From NCBI GenBank assembly GCA_013396755.1, contig VWZF01003010.1, forward strand, positions 1,212,769 to 1,276,768: 64,000 bases of DNA, in the 5' to 3' direction. A program made the position numbers and the translations under genes. Shown piece by piece: positions 13,136 to 25,052 of this stretch. The notes under the pieces are model-generated. The model was given only the letters and a program-made list of their open reading frames with translations. It was not told the origin of the DNA and made no database searches. Position 1 is the stretch's first letter; each line of letters begins with the position of its first letter. The stretch comes from Sclerurus mexicanus. Its lineage: Eukaryota; Chordata; Aves; Passeriformes; Furnariidae.

Positions 13136-13364
13136 TATAGCTTCTCATATTTAATGTAACAACTAGCAGTTTCTATCTCTTTGCTACATTCCTGAATGTA
13201 TGTGTTAAGGGTAGGATAGTGACTAGAACATCTTGGTTGGGACTCATGTACCAGGACTAGAATACCAATGAATATTGTAGTAAAAATAAGATGTAAGACC
13301 CAGGGACCTTGGTGAAGCTCCAAGGAGGGAATGTGATGTGAAGATGATGATGATAAAGAAGTAA

Positions 13365-13380
13365 GGGGTCTTGAGACCCC
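13365..13380. repeat. Inverted repeat (GGGGTC...GACCCC)
   Basis: The 16-bp string 'ggggtcttgagacccc' has six perfectly paired arm bases around the loop TTGA. It lies 58 bp before a second, stronger hairpin. Function is unknown; it does not resemble a Rho-independent terminator, nor would one be expected in vertebrate DNA. Confidence 0.8.
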
Positions 13381-13438
13381 CAACTCAGTTCTGGAGAGGT
13401 GTGTCAAAGGACAGACCTGAGGGAGGTTCTGACGGTGG

Positions 13439-13459
13439 CACCCTGGTGGCACCAGGGTG
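13439..13459. repeat. Perfect 9-bp hairpin
   Basis: 'caccctggt', then GGC, then 'accagggtg' forms a nine-pair GC-rich stem with a 3-nt loop. Such a stem is uncommon in this AT-rich setting. The surrounding 13.2-13.65 kb could be a remnant of an unrecognised mobile element, but no termini were found. Confidence 0.85.
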
Positions 13460-14734
13460 GACAGTTCTTGGGTTGGATGTAACCTTTAATTATGGTAATT
13501 AAGTAGTGTTACAAAATTAGTAAGCACCCTTTTACTGTGCACACATCTATATACTGTCTGCACCTACATACAGCGTGCATCTGCATGCTTTGTGAACCTG
13601 AAAAGCTTTTCAGTAAAGAACTATTCTCTACTTCACACAGATAATATTGTCTTGAAAAGTTTTTTTCCCCTCCATTTTAGACAACATCATCACATGGTTA
13701 AAGATAAGTTAGTACAGGATGGATTTTTCAGCCAGAGAAAAGCAGAGCTGGGGGATGTGTTAGCTTAGTGTGGGAGAGGAATCTGGGAGCACTTCTAAAC
13801 TCCAGATTTGGAGGGTGTTTCAACTAGAGTAAACTTCAAAAGGTGCCTAAAGTGCTCTAGCATGTGTTTTTTCCATACCCATGGGCAAAACCTTTATCTC
13901 GTCCTTCCAATGAATGTCTTTTGTCCATGACTTGCACTGCCCTTGGCAGCGGTAGTGCTTCATGAGGAGGAATAGTGAGGAACTGCATCTGAATACTGCA
14001 GTCCCTGCCATCTGCATCATTTCCTTCATGATAATGTGTAGCTCTGCTTGCACTTTTTAGGGCTATTCAGCATTTTATGTCCCATTCCCCATTTTTTATA
14101 CAGAGTTTCTCACTATACAGGAACAACTTATTTTGTATTGAATAGTTTGATTACCTCCCTGCAGCTGTTACAGGCCACTCAGAGTATGACCTTTAAGAAA
14201 GGCAATGAAAGGATGATTCTTAAGCAGCATTTTTAGGTAATTCCACTCCCTTGTCTGGTGGTTTGAGCTTGTGGATTTTCCACTTGGCTGCATGTGTGCA
14301 TGATTTTTAGTACCCATAAGGTGTTATTTCAGTGATATGTGTCTAGTTTTAAACATATGAAATGTTTATGTATATATGTTTTGTACCGAAATCCTCTGTA
14401 ATGATTTTAACAGGTTGACAGGAAAGTGATTCCAACATTCAAGAGAACATTTTAGCATTTGATAAACTCTGTGTACATGCATAAGTGCTGGCATGAATAA
14501 GAATGAAAACAAGTAGTTTCATGAAATAGAAACACACAAGCAAATGTCAACAGTGTAGCTGGTGCTACATTTGGTTGATTTGCTGTGCTCTTTCCTGTTG
14601 CCACAGAAGGAAGTGCTGCCCCACTGATGTATGTTAAAATGTAGACATGTTGGGGGCTGGACTGTAACTCATTGAGGTGAATTACTTGGAAAGATATCTT
14701 TTATCTTTAAGTTTTACATTTGTTTATTCCTTCA

Positions 14735-14771
14735 CCCTTTTTTTTTTCTTTATCCCCCCCCCCCCTCCCCC
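14735..14771. repeat. Pyrimidine tract with C12-T-C5
   Basis: A T-rich run is followed by twelve C, one T and five C, then AG at 14772-14773. This resembles a very strong 3' splice-site polypyrimidine tract, but the sequence after the AG opens no convincing exon. It may be only simple sequence prone to slippage. Confidence 0.8.
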
Positions 14772-17700
14772 AGCAAGTGTTCAGAATCTGTTCCTGTGTA
14801 TATTTCTTGGCAATATTTGCTTATGAGTTTCTATGAATTAATTTTGATAATAACATTTTCTGATGCACACTATTGAGCTTTATTGGAGTGACTTTTGTTC
14901 ACATCAGCGGGAATTACAAAACTCATCGTGAATCCTTGAAAGTGCCTATAGAAATTACTTTGCTTATTGCATACTATATGAAATAGCGATACCACCTTTT
15001 AAAGGACAATTCTCTGACCTAGGGACTGGCTCTTGGCAAAGAAATAATATTGTCATGTTTTCCTTCTCTGCTTCCCCTACTTCTTGCTGATATTTAAGAG
15101 AAATTAGGACTTTGAAAGAACCAGATAAATGTGAACTCTCCAGGTTGGTAATTTTGTGTCTTCTTGGCTTCAGTGCACTTCACCAAACAAGTACAGAATG
15201 TAAAATCAAAACAAGAAACCCGGTATTATCTATATATCTTATTTTTCATCACAGCAAAAGCTGTCATGACTAGTGAGAGTTGATGGGAAAATACTCTGCT
15301 GCCTGTGTTTCTCATCTTTGTTGTTAGTATATGCTGTCTCAGTGGTACACAAACATCCTGGCAGAAATTGCACAGAAGGTAATTTGCCAATATAAAAAGC
15401 TTTCGAAGTGGAGTCCTTTATTTACCTTAGAATCAGAAGGTCACAGAACCATTATCAACCACACATTAAATAGAGAAGGACCTAATTAAAGAAGTTTTCT
15501 ATTGACCATTTTATTGTGCACAGTAGTCATATCCCCTCTAAAGATAACCTTTGATGTCTGCCTTTATACTGAAAATCATCAGAGAAATAATTTCATTAAA
15601 ACAGTATTTGTATAATTGTGAACCATATGATTTAGAAGCAGAGAAGCTGTTTGGACTACACCTACATCTTGCCAAGATTGAATTTTCCAATTGGATTGTT
15701 TTCCTTAGGGAACATACTATGAGCAGTGCTGAAATTTAAATTGTGCTAATATAAAGCACATATTGTATCCATTTTCTTCTCTAATCAAACTACTTTTAAT
15801 TACCTGTGATCTAGGAAATTTATTTGATTCTCTAACTTATGCTCCTGTAATTGTAAGCAAGTGATTTTCTTTTTAATCATTGCACCTTAAAAACAAGCAC
15901 TTATCTTAATGTTCCCTGCTGATTTGAATCTTTTTTGTTATTTCTTTTTATTTGTCTCTAGTTCAGAGTCTTTATATTCTGCATAGTAATGCATATATAA
16001 GGACTTCTCTCACTGGTGGGAGAGTAACTGGCCAATCTGGGCCTCCCTGGCTGATGTGTCCCTGATGAGGTATGTAAAAAGGAGTTTTATTCAAATAGAC
16101 AAGAACCCTGTTTCAAGGAGTGATGTTAAACACAGGTTCAGCAGTGTGTCAACATGTTTTCTGGGTGGTAGAGGAAGGAAAAGTAACAGATTAAGAGCAG
16201 GAGGTCTTCCTCTATCAGCAGTAACGTGTTACTCCTTTCCCACCTGGCTTGATTTTTTTTATCTTCTTAGGCAGTATTTATTGCCAGCTATAAAAATGCT
16301 CTTCTTCCCTCTCATTCTCATGTAGAATGTCTTTTAAACAACAGCCTGCACCTACATTTCGTTCCTCTGGTTTTCTCATTATGTCGAGTTCTACATGTGT
16401 ATAAATTACTCTCTATGGTATTTCTCCTTTAACCGTACAAATAATTTTGCATTGACTTTCATTTCCCAGTGACATTTCACTCGATTATCTCCTCAGTAAA
16501 TTTCTGACATTCTAACTTTTGCAGTTTCCTTCATATTGTAAATTCATATTCTCTATTCTCTCTTATATTTACATCAATGTTCTATCTAGAAGCAACTAAA
16601 TGCATGCTATTAAGGTCATAGTTTCACACCTGTCAGATAATTCATTTAGCTGTACTTAGAAATAGGAAATCCACTGGATTCTGATTTCATAAATTGATAT
16701 AAATAGATTGCAGTTTGTCAGTTCATTTCTGAGGCTGGTATGTCAGCTGTGTTCAAATGCATTTTTTTTCCTTTAAACAAAATTAATACTAATGCTTTTC
16801 TCTTTTCTCGTGCACTCTCTTACTCCATGTCCATTCCTTTCCAGGAAAAGAAAGTGATTTGTCCTGACTGATATAATTTTCTTTTATATACCTAGGACTT
16901 CTTTGTGTCTGAAAAAAATAGTAATATCAGGTTTAGGCTCAACTCTGCATTTTAAGGAATATTGTGAGAATGGATCAGAACCCTTTGCTGTGTCAGTTTG
17001 CTTTTCTCATGCAGCTGGAAAATAATCATCTTCTTGGCATTTGAAGGCCCCTAGGAATGTCTCAACAGGCAGGCAACTGGACTGGCTCAGCTTCACAGGC
17101 ATCTTGGAGGCTACTTAGCACATCAGAAAAGAATGTTACTTCTGACAGAAGGAGAAAACAATAGTGCTACAAACTGGAATCTCTGGTTTTTTCACAGTCA
17201 GAGTTCACGTGTCTCAATTCTGGCAAAGCTTCTTTTGCTGGTACTATGATGGCACTTTGGGGCCCGTGAGCTGTGATAGCTTTAGTAGTTACAAATCTGG
17301 CTAATTTCACATGAAGGAAAAGATGGATACAAATGTAAGTCTAATGATGAACTATACAGGCAATAGTTCAATTTATATGCTAAACTAAGTTAAGTTAAAT
17401 TAGATTTATTATTCCCATCTATGTTATGTTTGTCATGAAAATAAACTTACAATTTTCTTGATGTCTTTTGTTATCGAGCAAGTAAGACATTAGAGCTAAG
17501 ATAGAAGGAAGAAGGGGAAAATGGAAAAGATTCTTTACAAGTATATGAACAGCTGTTTTGCAAGCAGGGAATGCTGCAGATTTCCACCATTAATTCTATA
17601 TTCTCTTGCAGAGTGAATGCATGACAATTACCTTATCCTATGCAGTCATCAATCTGATTTTCCTGCTATTGAGTTTATAGCTCGATTTATTGATACTGGT

Positions 17701-18294
17701 GACTGTTTTGACAGGATAACATATCTCAGGCAGGATAGATTTGATAATATTTGAAAAGCTAGATTTAGTCAGGTAGTATCATCTGTTTACAAAGTGAGAT
17801 TTAAAGAAAATAGGAGAGTTCTTTTGCTGTTTAGCTAGATATTGCATGGTAAATACTGTATATATGCTGAATAGTCCTTTCAGATATTTTTATAAATTCA
17901 CTTTGGCTTGCTTTTCTAGAAAAAGGCATCAGAACCTCCAGAGATGTGAAATTATTATGGATATTATTTGCAGTGTATTGGTCGTCCAGTTCTATTAGTT
18001 CTTGCTTTCATTTTACTACTGATGAACCTTTCAATCCTTTGCATGGTGAAAGGCGCAATGTACTCCAATGTACTAAGCCAGTAAAATGTGACTTTCATCT
18101 ACAGATAGTCTTAAGATCTTGCTAAAGCTCATGGGAATACAAAATAAATGAGAAATAAAAGACTTGGAGATATAGAAATTCTCTTTACTATGCTAGGAAC
18201 TAGAATTTAAAAAATGGCCTTAAATACTAATGTGCACATTGCCCACATTTAAAGTGCAGTTTTCTGAAAGGCAAAGGAAGGACAAAAACTAAAG

Positions 18295-18667
18295 TGAAGA
18301 ACCTGAGTCTGTTCAGCCCCAAGATGAGATGATGGAGAGGGAACCTCATAAATGTGTACAAGTATCTGAAGGAAGCATATCAAGAGGATGGAACCAGGTC
18401 TTCTCAGTGACACCAAGCAACAGGACAAGAGGCATAGGGCAGAAACTGAAGCATGGGAAATTCCACCTGAACATGGGGAAGAATTTGTACACTGTGTGGG
18501 TGACCATGCACTAGAACAGATTGCCCAGAGAGGTTGTGGATTGTCCCTCACAGGAGATATTCGAGAACTGTCTGGATGCAATCCTGTGCCATGTACTCTG
18601 GGATGACTCTGCTTGAGCAGGGAGGTTGGACCAGATGATCCACTGTGGTCCCTTCCCACCTCACAAA
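18295..18667 (+). mobile_element. CR1 LINE 3' end with ORF2 C-terminal remnant
   Basis: The plus strand reads through the usual CR1 order. First comes a 'ctgttcagcccc' block, then a region encoding residues like 'FSDTKQQDK'-type C-terminal ORF2 sequence around 18400, then 'gaacagattgcccagagagg', and finally 'gaggttggaccagatgatcc' with 'ggtcccttcccacctca'. Frames shift several times, so the coding part is dead. The truncated copy is about 370 bp and probably belongs to an older CR1 subfamily, because it ends without the ATTCTATG repeats. Open frames on both strands here (for example minus 18249-18737) are by-products of the repeat. Confidence 0.85.
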
Positions 18668-21600
18668 CAGAAAACCCTGAATACTGGGCAAAAAGCCGGA
18701 GAAAATGCAAAACACGGGAGTATTTTTCACATCTCACTTCTCTCCAGATGTCACAAACTTATCTGCTTCCAGGTACAGAGACTAAAATCCATCCTAAGAC
18801 ATACTTTACATTAGTTTTGAAAGAATGGAGCAGATCCAAACATCTCACTGACAGGGTTTCAGCTGCTGGAGGAGCTGGTGGATATCTGAGCAGAAAACCC
18901 ACCCACAAGATGGCAGACCAGAAAGGAACAGTTGTGAGTGATGCAGAGACCTGTATTGGCTGAAACACATCTTTAAAATTGCAAAGTAGGGTTACTTCCT
19001 ATGTCCTTCATTGCTCAGGGAAACAAGACTTTCTCTACATCTTAGCAAATAAGATATTTCTGGTAAGATTCTATTTGCATCAAGTTATCTTACTGGCTTT
19101 TGAAGGTCCTGAGTATAGATCAGGCCTGGAGGCAGAAGGGTCTCAGTGAGTCCTGTTTCTGTAATGTGCAATGTGTGATTTAATTTTTTGATTGACAACT
19201 GTGTGTATTTGAAAATGCACCTCTGACTTTCTGTGCTATGTAATGTTCTGTGTGCAACACATTTTTCTGTGTCCTGTTGCCTTGTCAGACGTAGTGTGTT
19301 TATTTCCTTTAATTTGTCCAGTCACTAGCTCTGTCTGCATCATTTAACTCAGTCTGATTTCTCTAGAGCTTCTAAAGACTTTTTAGTGATAGGATGACAC
19401 CTAAGTATATTTAAGCACTACACTGAATCTAGAGCCTGACCTCTATATAAGAATTAACCATTAGTCTTCCTGGATAATAATACTGCCAATACTAGTCTGA
19501 TTGGAGCTCCTCAAGGGCTCAATAGGTTGTTAATTTGGTTTACTGTTTAAAATTTGTGCTTTTGCCATGAAAGAAAAAACTAAGAGTGAACAAGATGTTT
19601 CAAGCTGATACAGTCATTATTAGAACTTTTCTCCAGGTTTAACAGGTTAATAGAAGCAGCTGAACTGTAAATAGTGAAAAATAACACATAGGTCAACACA
19701 CAACCCACAAACACACATCTCAAAATAAGATTTTGTCAGTTCAGTCAGGCTCAGACTGATTCAAAGATTGAAATTGTCCATCTTGAATGTCTCATCTGTT
19801 TCTGAAACACACAGATTCTAAATTGCAAAACACGTCTTTTTCGCATTCCTTTGACAAATAGTTTCTCCACAGCTGCAGTGTTTCTGAGTGTGAATTTCAG
19901 TCCAGGTCAGTGTTCTTATGTGGTGACTGCTTGTCTCCTGTTTAAAAAAATATATAAAAATTACCTCCCTGCCTGTAAAATGATTTCTAGCATAGTACTG
20001 ATATACAGTTTAATTGATTTAATATTATTTCCCTTATTTTTTTTATTTTTTTTATTTTTGGTCAATTTAGGAAGTGTAGCTCAGTAAATTTTTCAGATCT
20101 TGCCAACATTTACTTTACTGGGCGAAAATGAAATATCAAATAAAATACTTCAGGATTTGACAAGAGGTTAATTTTTTTGTAATTGGTTCAACCACTTTTT
20201 CTCTACTTCTCTATTTTTAGTCAATAAATAATTTATCTGTCATAGGTTCCTCAGGGGTGAAAATCATTCTTGATTTGTCTTTGTTGCTGAATTTCAAAGA
20301 CAGGTCAGTAATACAATAATCTCATGCAATGTCATCTCCCTGCTCTATGTCATCTTATGCAATGTCATCTCCCTGCTCTATTCCCCTCATTTATACTCCA
20401 AAACCTCATGTTCAACCTCTTACTACAGCCTTGTACTGGGGACTTGTTTTGTGTTCATCTCAATCTGATCTCATTATCTACCACTCCATTGTGTTACACA
20501 TTTCACTGTGCCTGGCTTTGTATTTTGGGAGTTCTGAAGTGCATGCTTTTCAGCTGAGCCTGTCTTACAGAGTATTCAGGCAGGCCAGTTTGAGTATCAC
20601 CAATTACAGTGTTCTCAACTTTATTAGTTTTATAGCGAGCTTTGGCACCATTTGCAGAATTTATCTACTGTTGTTTTTTCATGTTTTCTTCAGAAAAACA
20701 GTGAGTACAATTGGGCTTTAATATAAGTTTTAATTAAACAATCTTATCTGGGTTTTGGTTTTTTGTTAGCTTAATACAACCAGTGAGTTGTTTAGCATAC
20801 AGGATGAATGATGTTCACCATTCATGACCAGTTATTTAATTTTTCACTTTTATCTTCTTCATTCAGTATCTATCCTTATATTTTATTTATTTCAAATTAT
20901 AAGAACATGCACTAAAACTGGAATTATTAATTTCCTCATGGACTTTACTGCAGTACTCAGTATAGTGTGTCATGCTTTTCTTAGTGCTTCTGAGGCATTT
21001 ATTTGAATACATTTCCAACAAACTCTTCTGAGGTACAATGTTATGAATATTCGTGCTGTACTGAGAAGGAACTGAGATACATGGAAGCTAGGACTACAGT
21101 TTTGTAAGAAGCTAAGCTGATGCTCTACCCTTTTTCTGTTTTTGTTCTCTTTTTTCTTTTTAACTTGTTAGGCCCTTTCATGAGTCATCATTTTTTATGT
21201 AGAAAAATGTTTCCTTCTCCCTTAGTAAACTTCTCCCTATGTTAATATTGTAGCAGCTTATGGAGTTGTTTCAAGAGGAGAAGTGATGCCTCTGCCTGTC
21301 GAGAAAGGTGGGCAGTTAGGTTTGCCTGCCTGTATCTCTTCCAATCTCATCACATAGAAGGAGCTGTATTTATAACCATCACTGAGCTTTAAGGCCAGTT
21401 GTTTCTGTAAGCTTTGCTACGTGTTTCAACAGTTCAGAGTGCATACAAGCCTACTGAGCTCTTTAAACATTTTGGTACATTTTGTAACCTCATGTAGTCT
21501 GTGTGCTGTTGTGAATCTCTCTGAGTTGTTGTGCTTTGAATTAGTTTAACTCTGTCATTTCAAACTTTTGAATGATACTCTTGAATTTGTTTTTTCATAA

Positions 21601-21804
21601 GCCTTAGCTGCAGCTAAGGTTAACAAGATGAACAGGGAGTACTACATGTATTAAGGCGCATATGAACTCTTCATTAGCAAGCAGAACATATATTACAGTT
21701 AAGAAAGACTTGTTTTCAGCATTTTGAATCATGTCTAGGTACCAAATAAGAGATCTGTTTTCAGCTGCTTCATTGGACAGTTCTAAGAACAAAGGTTTTT
21801 AACA
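18668..21804. other. Non-coding DNA with one local duplication
   Basis: No gene is recognised. The only clear internal structure is the 33-bp duplication at 20324-20381. An open frame of 130 codons at 20329-20721 on the plus strand starts inside that duplication and has no recognisable domain. Confidence 0.55.
20324..20381. repeat. 33-bp direct tandem duplication
   Basis: A 25-bp core beginning 'atgcaatgtcatctccctgc' occurs at 20324-20348 and again, exactly, at 20357-20381. The two copies have a period of 33 bp. The identity of the copies suggests a recent event. Confidence 0.9.
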
Positions 21805-21857
21805 TAGGACATGTAATGATCCTTGGGGGTCCCTTCCAACTCAGAATATTCTATGAA
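21805..21857 (+). mobile_element. CR1 LINE 3' tail
   Basis: 'aatgatccttgggggtccct' followed by 'tccaactcagaatattctat' is a good match to the 3' terminus of avian CR1. It is a very short plus-oriented piece. Confidence 0.85.
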
Positions 21858-22682
21858 CCCCTGTGACAAACACAGAAGAGTTTCAAGTGTTTCTGGACTC
21901 TACATTCAGTCATATCTCTTTTCAACTGGCTGATATTGATGATGAAGGAGTGAAGCTGAGTCTCCTGTGACAGCAAGATTGCTTTGAGGACCAGTTTACT
22001 TGTGTTCCCAACAGGTGGGAGAATTAGTTCTGGTGTCTCTTGTGTGAAACCTGAGCACAGTAACATGGCTAATGACATTTCCAAAGGTCTCTAGGGAGTC
22101 ATGCTGTGCTGTTGAAAGTCACCAAATAGAACAGTCTGCACTTGCTATTGTAAAACTTTCTGAGATTATCAGCAGCTCAAAGTCATCAGAGCCAACGCTG
22201 ACTAACAGGGTACATGTTGACTGAAAAGAACACTTGTATTTGTTTGTTTATTTATTTATTTAGTGTATATTTGTATACACCAAATGTACCCCCACTCACT
22301 GGGTTATTACCTGTTCTCCCTCCTCAAGATATATCCTAATGTTTCTCTGAAATATGCCAAAGCCTTCCCATAGTATATTACTATTGCTACTTCTATCTTT
22401 TATGTGTTGTTTCTTTTCTTATCTTCATGGAAGGAGAGTTTTATTTGTAGTAGGTTTTATTTTGATACAAGTCCTTTAATAAACAAATATCCTGCTGTGT
22501 CTTTCAGGGAGGATACATCAAAGAAGACATTTTGCATTTAAAAGACAGTGAAGTTTGCAGAAGTTCTTAGTTCTTTTCATATTTAATGCCGGAGGTCTGA
22601 ATCTGTCCTGGTGAAAGCTCAAAAATGCGAAAGTTATTTATTTTGTGGTAGAAAATGCCCTTTCACCCAGAGAGTGTAAAAT

Positions 22683-22745
22683 TGAAAACAAAAACACAAA
22701 AAAGCAAACAAACAAACAAACAAAAAACCTAAAGAAAAAAAATAA
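22683..22745. repeat. A-rich (CAAA)n low-complexity tract
   Basis: Four to five consecutive CAAA units near 22705-22724 lie in a longer A-rich run. No LINE or SINE body is visible beside it, so it is probably not the tail of a retroposon. Confidence 0.8.
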
Positions 22746-25002
22746 CATGCTTGAAATGATCAACTTTCCGTTCTGGCTATTGATGGAGTTTTGTATTTTT
22801 ATCTACTTGTTACTAAGTACCATACAGAGTGCACTCAGATCAGTCCTTAAAAGAGAGATTTCTGTGAAGATTCATGTTAGGTAAACAGCTAAACTCAAAT
22901 TGGTTAATTTGATTTATGCAAAATGTTTGTGTAGTTTGAGGCCTGTAAATTGACGGTTGAGGGGAAAAAAGGAGAAATGGAGAAGTGATGTAGAAGCTGT
23001 ATGTTTTAGATTAAGGGTGTGGATTCTTTTATCTTATAACTAAATTTAGGTCCATCTACAAAATTGGCCTGTTGATTGGAATTTTTTTGCTAGAGTAGGT
23101 GTGAGGAGTCCACAAAAGACCAAATTATATGTCTACTGAAGCTATACACATGCACAGAAAGAGAGGCTACATTTTAATTTATATAACACTAAGGAGTAAC
23201 TTGCCTGCATTAAAAGTATTGGGTAAAGAAGAAGTAAGCAAAATTGCAATTTATATTTTGGTCAGTCTGGACATTTAAATGGTGCATCTGTTGTTTCTCT
23301 GCTATGTAATCTAGTGAGACTGTAACAAAGAGGAAATGTGTATTTCTGTATATCTATTGCATTGTTAGTGGCTTTTTCTTTTATTGCTAAGGATTCGACA
23401 TACTACCGCTATGTTTTATTCTACTAAGCAGTGACATGACTTTCTTGCCTAGATAAATGGAAGACTTGCTCTCTGTTAGAAGACTGTAGTGTTTGCTGCT
23501 AATGTTCAGCCACTCCAGTTTTCTCAGTTTTAAATACAGGGAATAACATCTTCTTTAGTCTTGAATTGGTAAATTAATCTCTTTGTAATTTTCAGTGTTG
23601 GCAACCATATTTGGAGTTGAACTTTATTATTCTGTTTACTGTCTGAATTTCTTCTTTGTGTCTCTCTTCCTGTCTTTCTCTTTTTGAGTCTCTTCCCTGA
23701 CACTCTTCTCCCCCAGATTCAAGTGCCATTTCTTGGCACCAACTCGTTGATTGTTGTAGTGTGTAAAGACTTATTTATGAATTATGAGTCAGAATTCAGA
23801 GTGCTCCTGTTTGTTCACCTAGTCCCCATATGCAATGCAAAATCTGCCAAATAGACTAAATTGAATCTCTAGGATTCTCTGTTTTTCCAATATCACTGGG
23901 CATTCTTTATAGCCACTAAGCATATTTTTAGTTCTTAGTTCCAATTAAAAAGCACATTTTCTTTCTGCTTAGTTTATAAGCCAACAAAATATTAATGGAG
24001 AAGAAACTATTCCTGAAAATTATATTTTGTAGTTATTCCAAAAGAATAACTTTCTGCATCAAATTTAAGATAACTTTGTTAGCAATACAGGGTGGACCTG
24101 AAAAGTAGTAATCAAACTCTTATATTCATAAGTTATTCAACAGATATGCATGATGGAAGATAATGATCCACAGAAGCTCTTAACTCTACTTAACCTCCTT
24201 TACTACATAGGATATGGGTTTTTGTTCAGCTGCATTTATCAAAGTGTGTGCTCAGAATTAAACATATGCTTAGGTTCCTAGTTCAGTGAAAATCGATTTC
24301 AGTACGTGTCTAAGTATAATGGGAGGTTTAATGAGAGGCAAAATATGGTCAGTTCAGTTGTATATCTGGGTTATAGTTCAGTACTGCCAGTGGTCATTGT
24401 AAATTGAGAAAGGTCTCTTTCATAGAGCTGTGAATTACCAGCTTGTGTTTCCCATCTGTTTCCTACTTTCTTTTAAATTAATGATCTGTGTTGGAGCATT
24501 AATGTCATTGTTAGTAAAGTAATAGTATGACTATTTGAAAACTCCTGTTTCTAGGCTTTTTACTTATAAAATAATGCCATTGATTTGGTGTTGTTTTACA
24601 GTGAGGAAACTTGTCTTTTCAGGAGCTGCATAGATTCTGGCAGGTAATAGTGGAGGGTTGCTGGTTTCCTATTTCTTCTAGCTATTCCTGAAGAATGCAT
24701 GGTGGTCTGTTCTTCCATGGAACCCTCTAGAGGAATTTTCACTAGGGTATAATGCAGCTATATAACCTAGATATTAATTAAAGACTGATTAAACGCAAGG
24801 TAAGTGTTCTCAGTGCTACTGCTTTTCAGAATTCTCTTCTTTGATTTTTTTTTCCCACATTCCCTCCAAGTCTGTTTTTCCCAGTTGTACATCCATATTT
24901 TAGATTTGTATTTTCCAATCTATTTGCCCGATTTCAATTTAGGCTTAAGTTTCCTCATTCTTCTTTGTTTCCAAACTCATGATTATTTTGGAGTTTTTGG
25001 GA

Positions 25003-25052
25003 TTTTTTCTTTTTTTTTTCTTTTTTTTTCTTTTTTTTCTTTTTTTTTTTTT
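25003..25052. repeat. 50-nt homopyrimidine tract
   Basis: T runs of 6-13 separated by four single C residues, with no purine over 50 nt. It extends an open frame (24804-25058, plus) that encodes mainly Phe and Leu and is not a gene. Confidence 0.9.

Larger units (their letters stand above)
9724..18294. other. Non-coding DNA, several low-complexity sites
   Basis: No gene is supported over 8.5 kb. The longest open frame, about 195 codons on the minus strand at 12865-13452, runs through an AT repeat and two hairpins and has no recognisable domain. Visible structures are an AT-alternating tract at 13076-13135, hairpins at 13365-13380 and 13439-13459, and a C-rich pyrimidine tract at 14735-14771. 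Confidence 0.55.

Noticed and set aside
12865..13452. Minus-strand open frame of 195 codons, the longest in the window
   Set aside because: It crosses an AT-alternating repeat that yields Ile/Tyr-rich low-complexity protein, passes through two DNA hairpins, and contains no recognisable domain.
18249..18963. Overlapping open frames of 60-162 codons on both strands
   Set aside because: Most of this lies in a frameshifted CR1 copy; the minus frame is antisense to the element and the plus frame at 18613-18963 begins in its tail.
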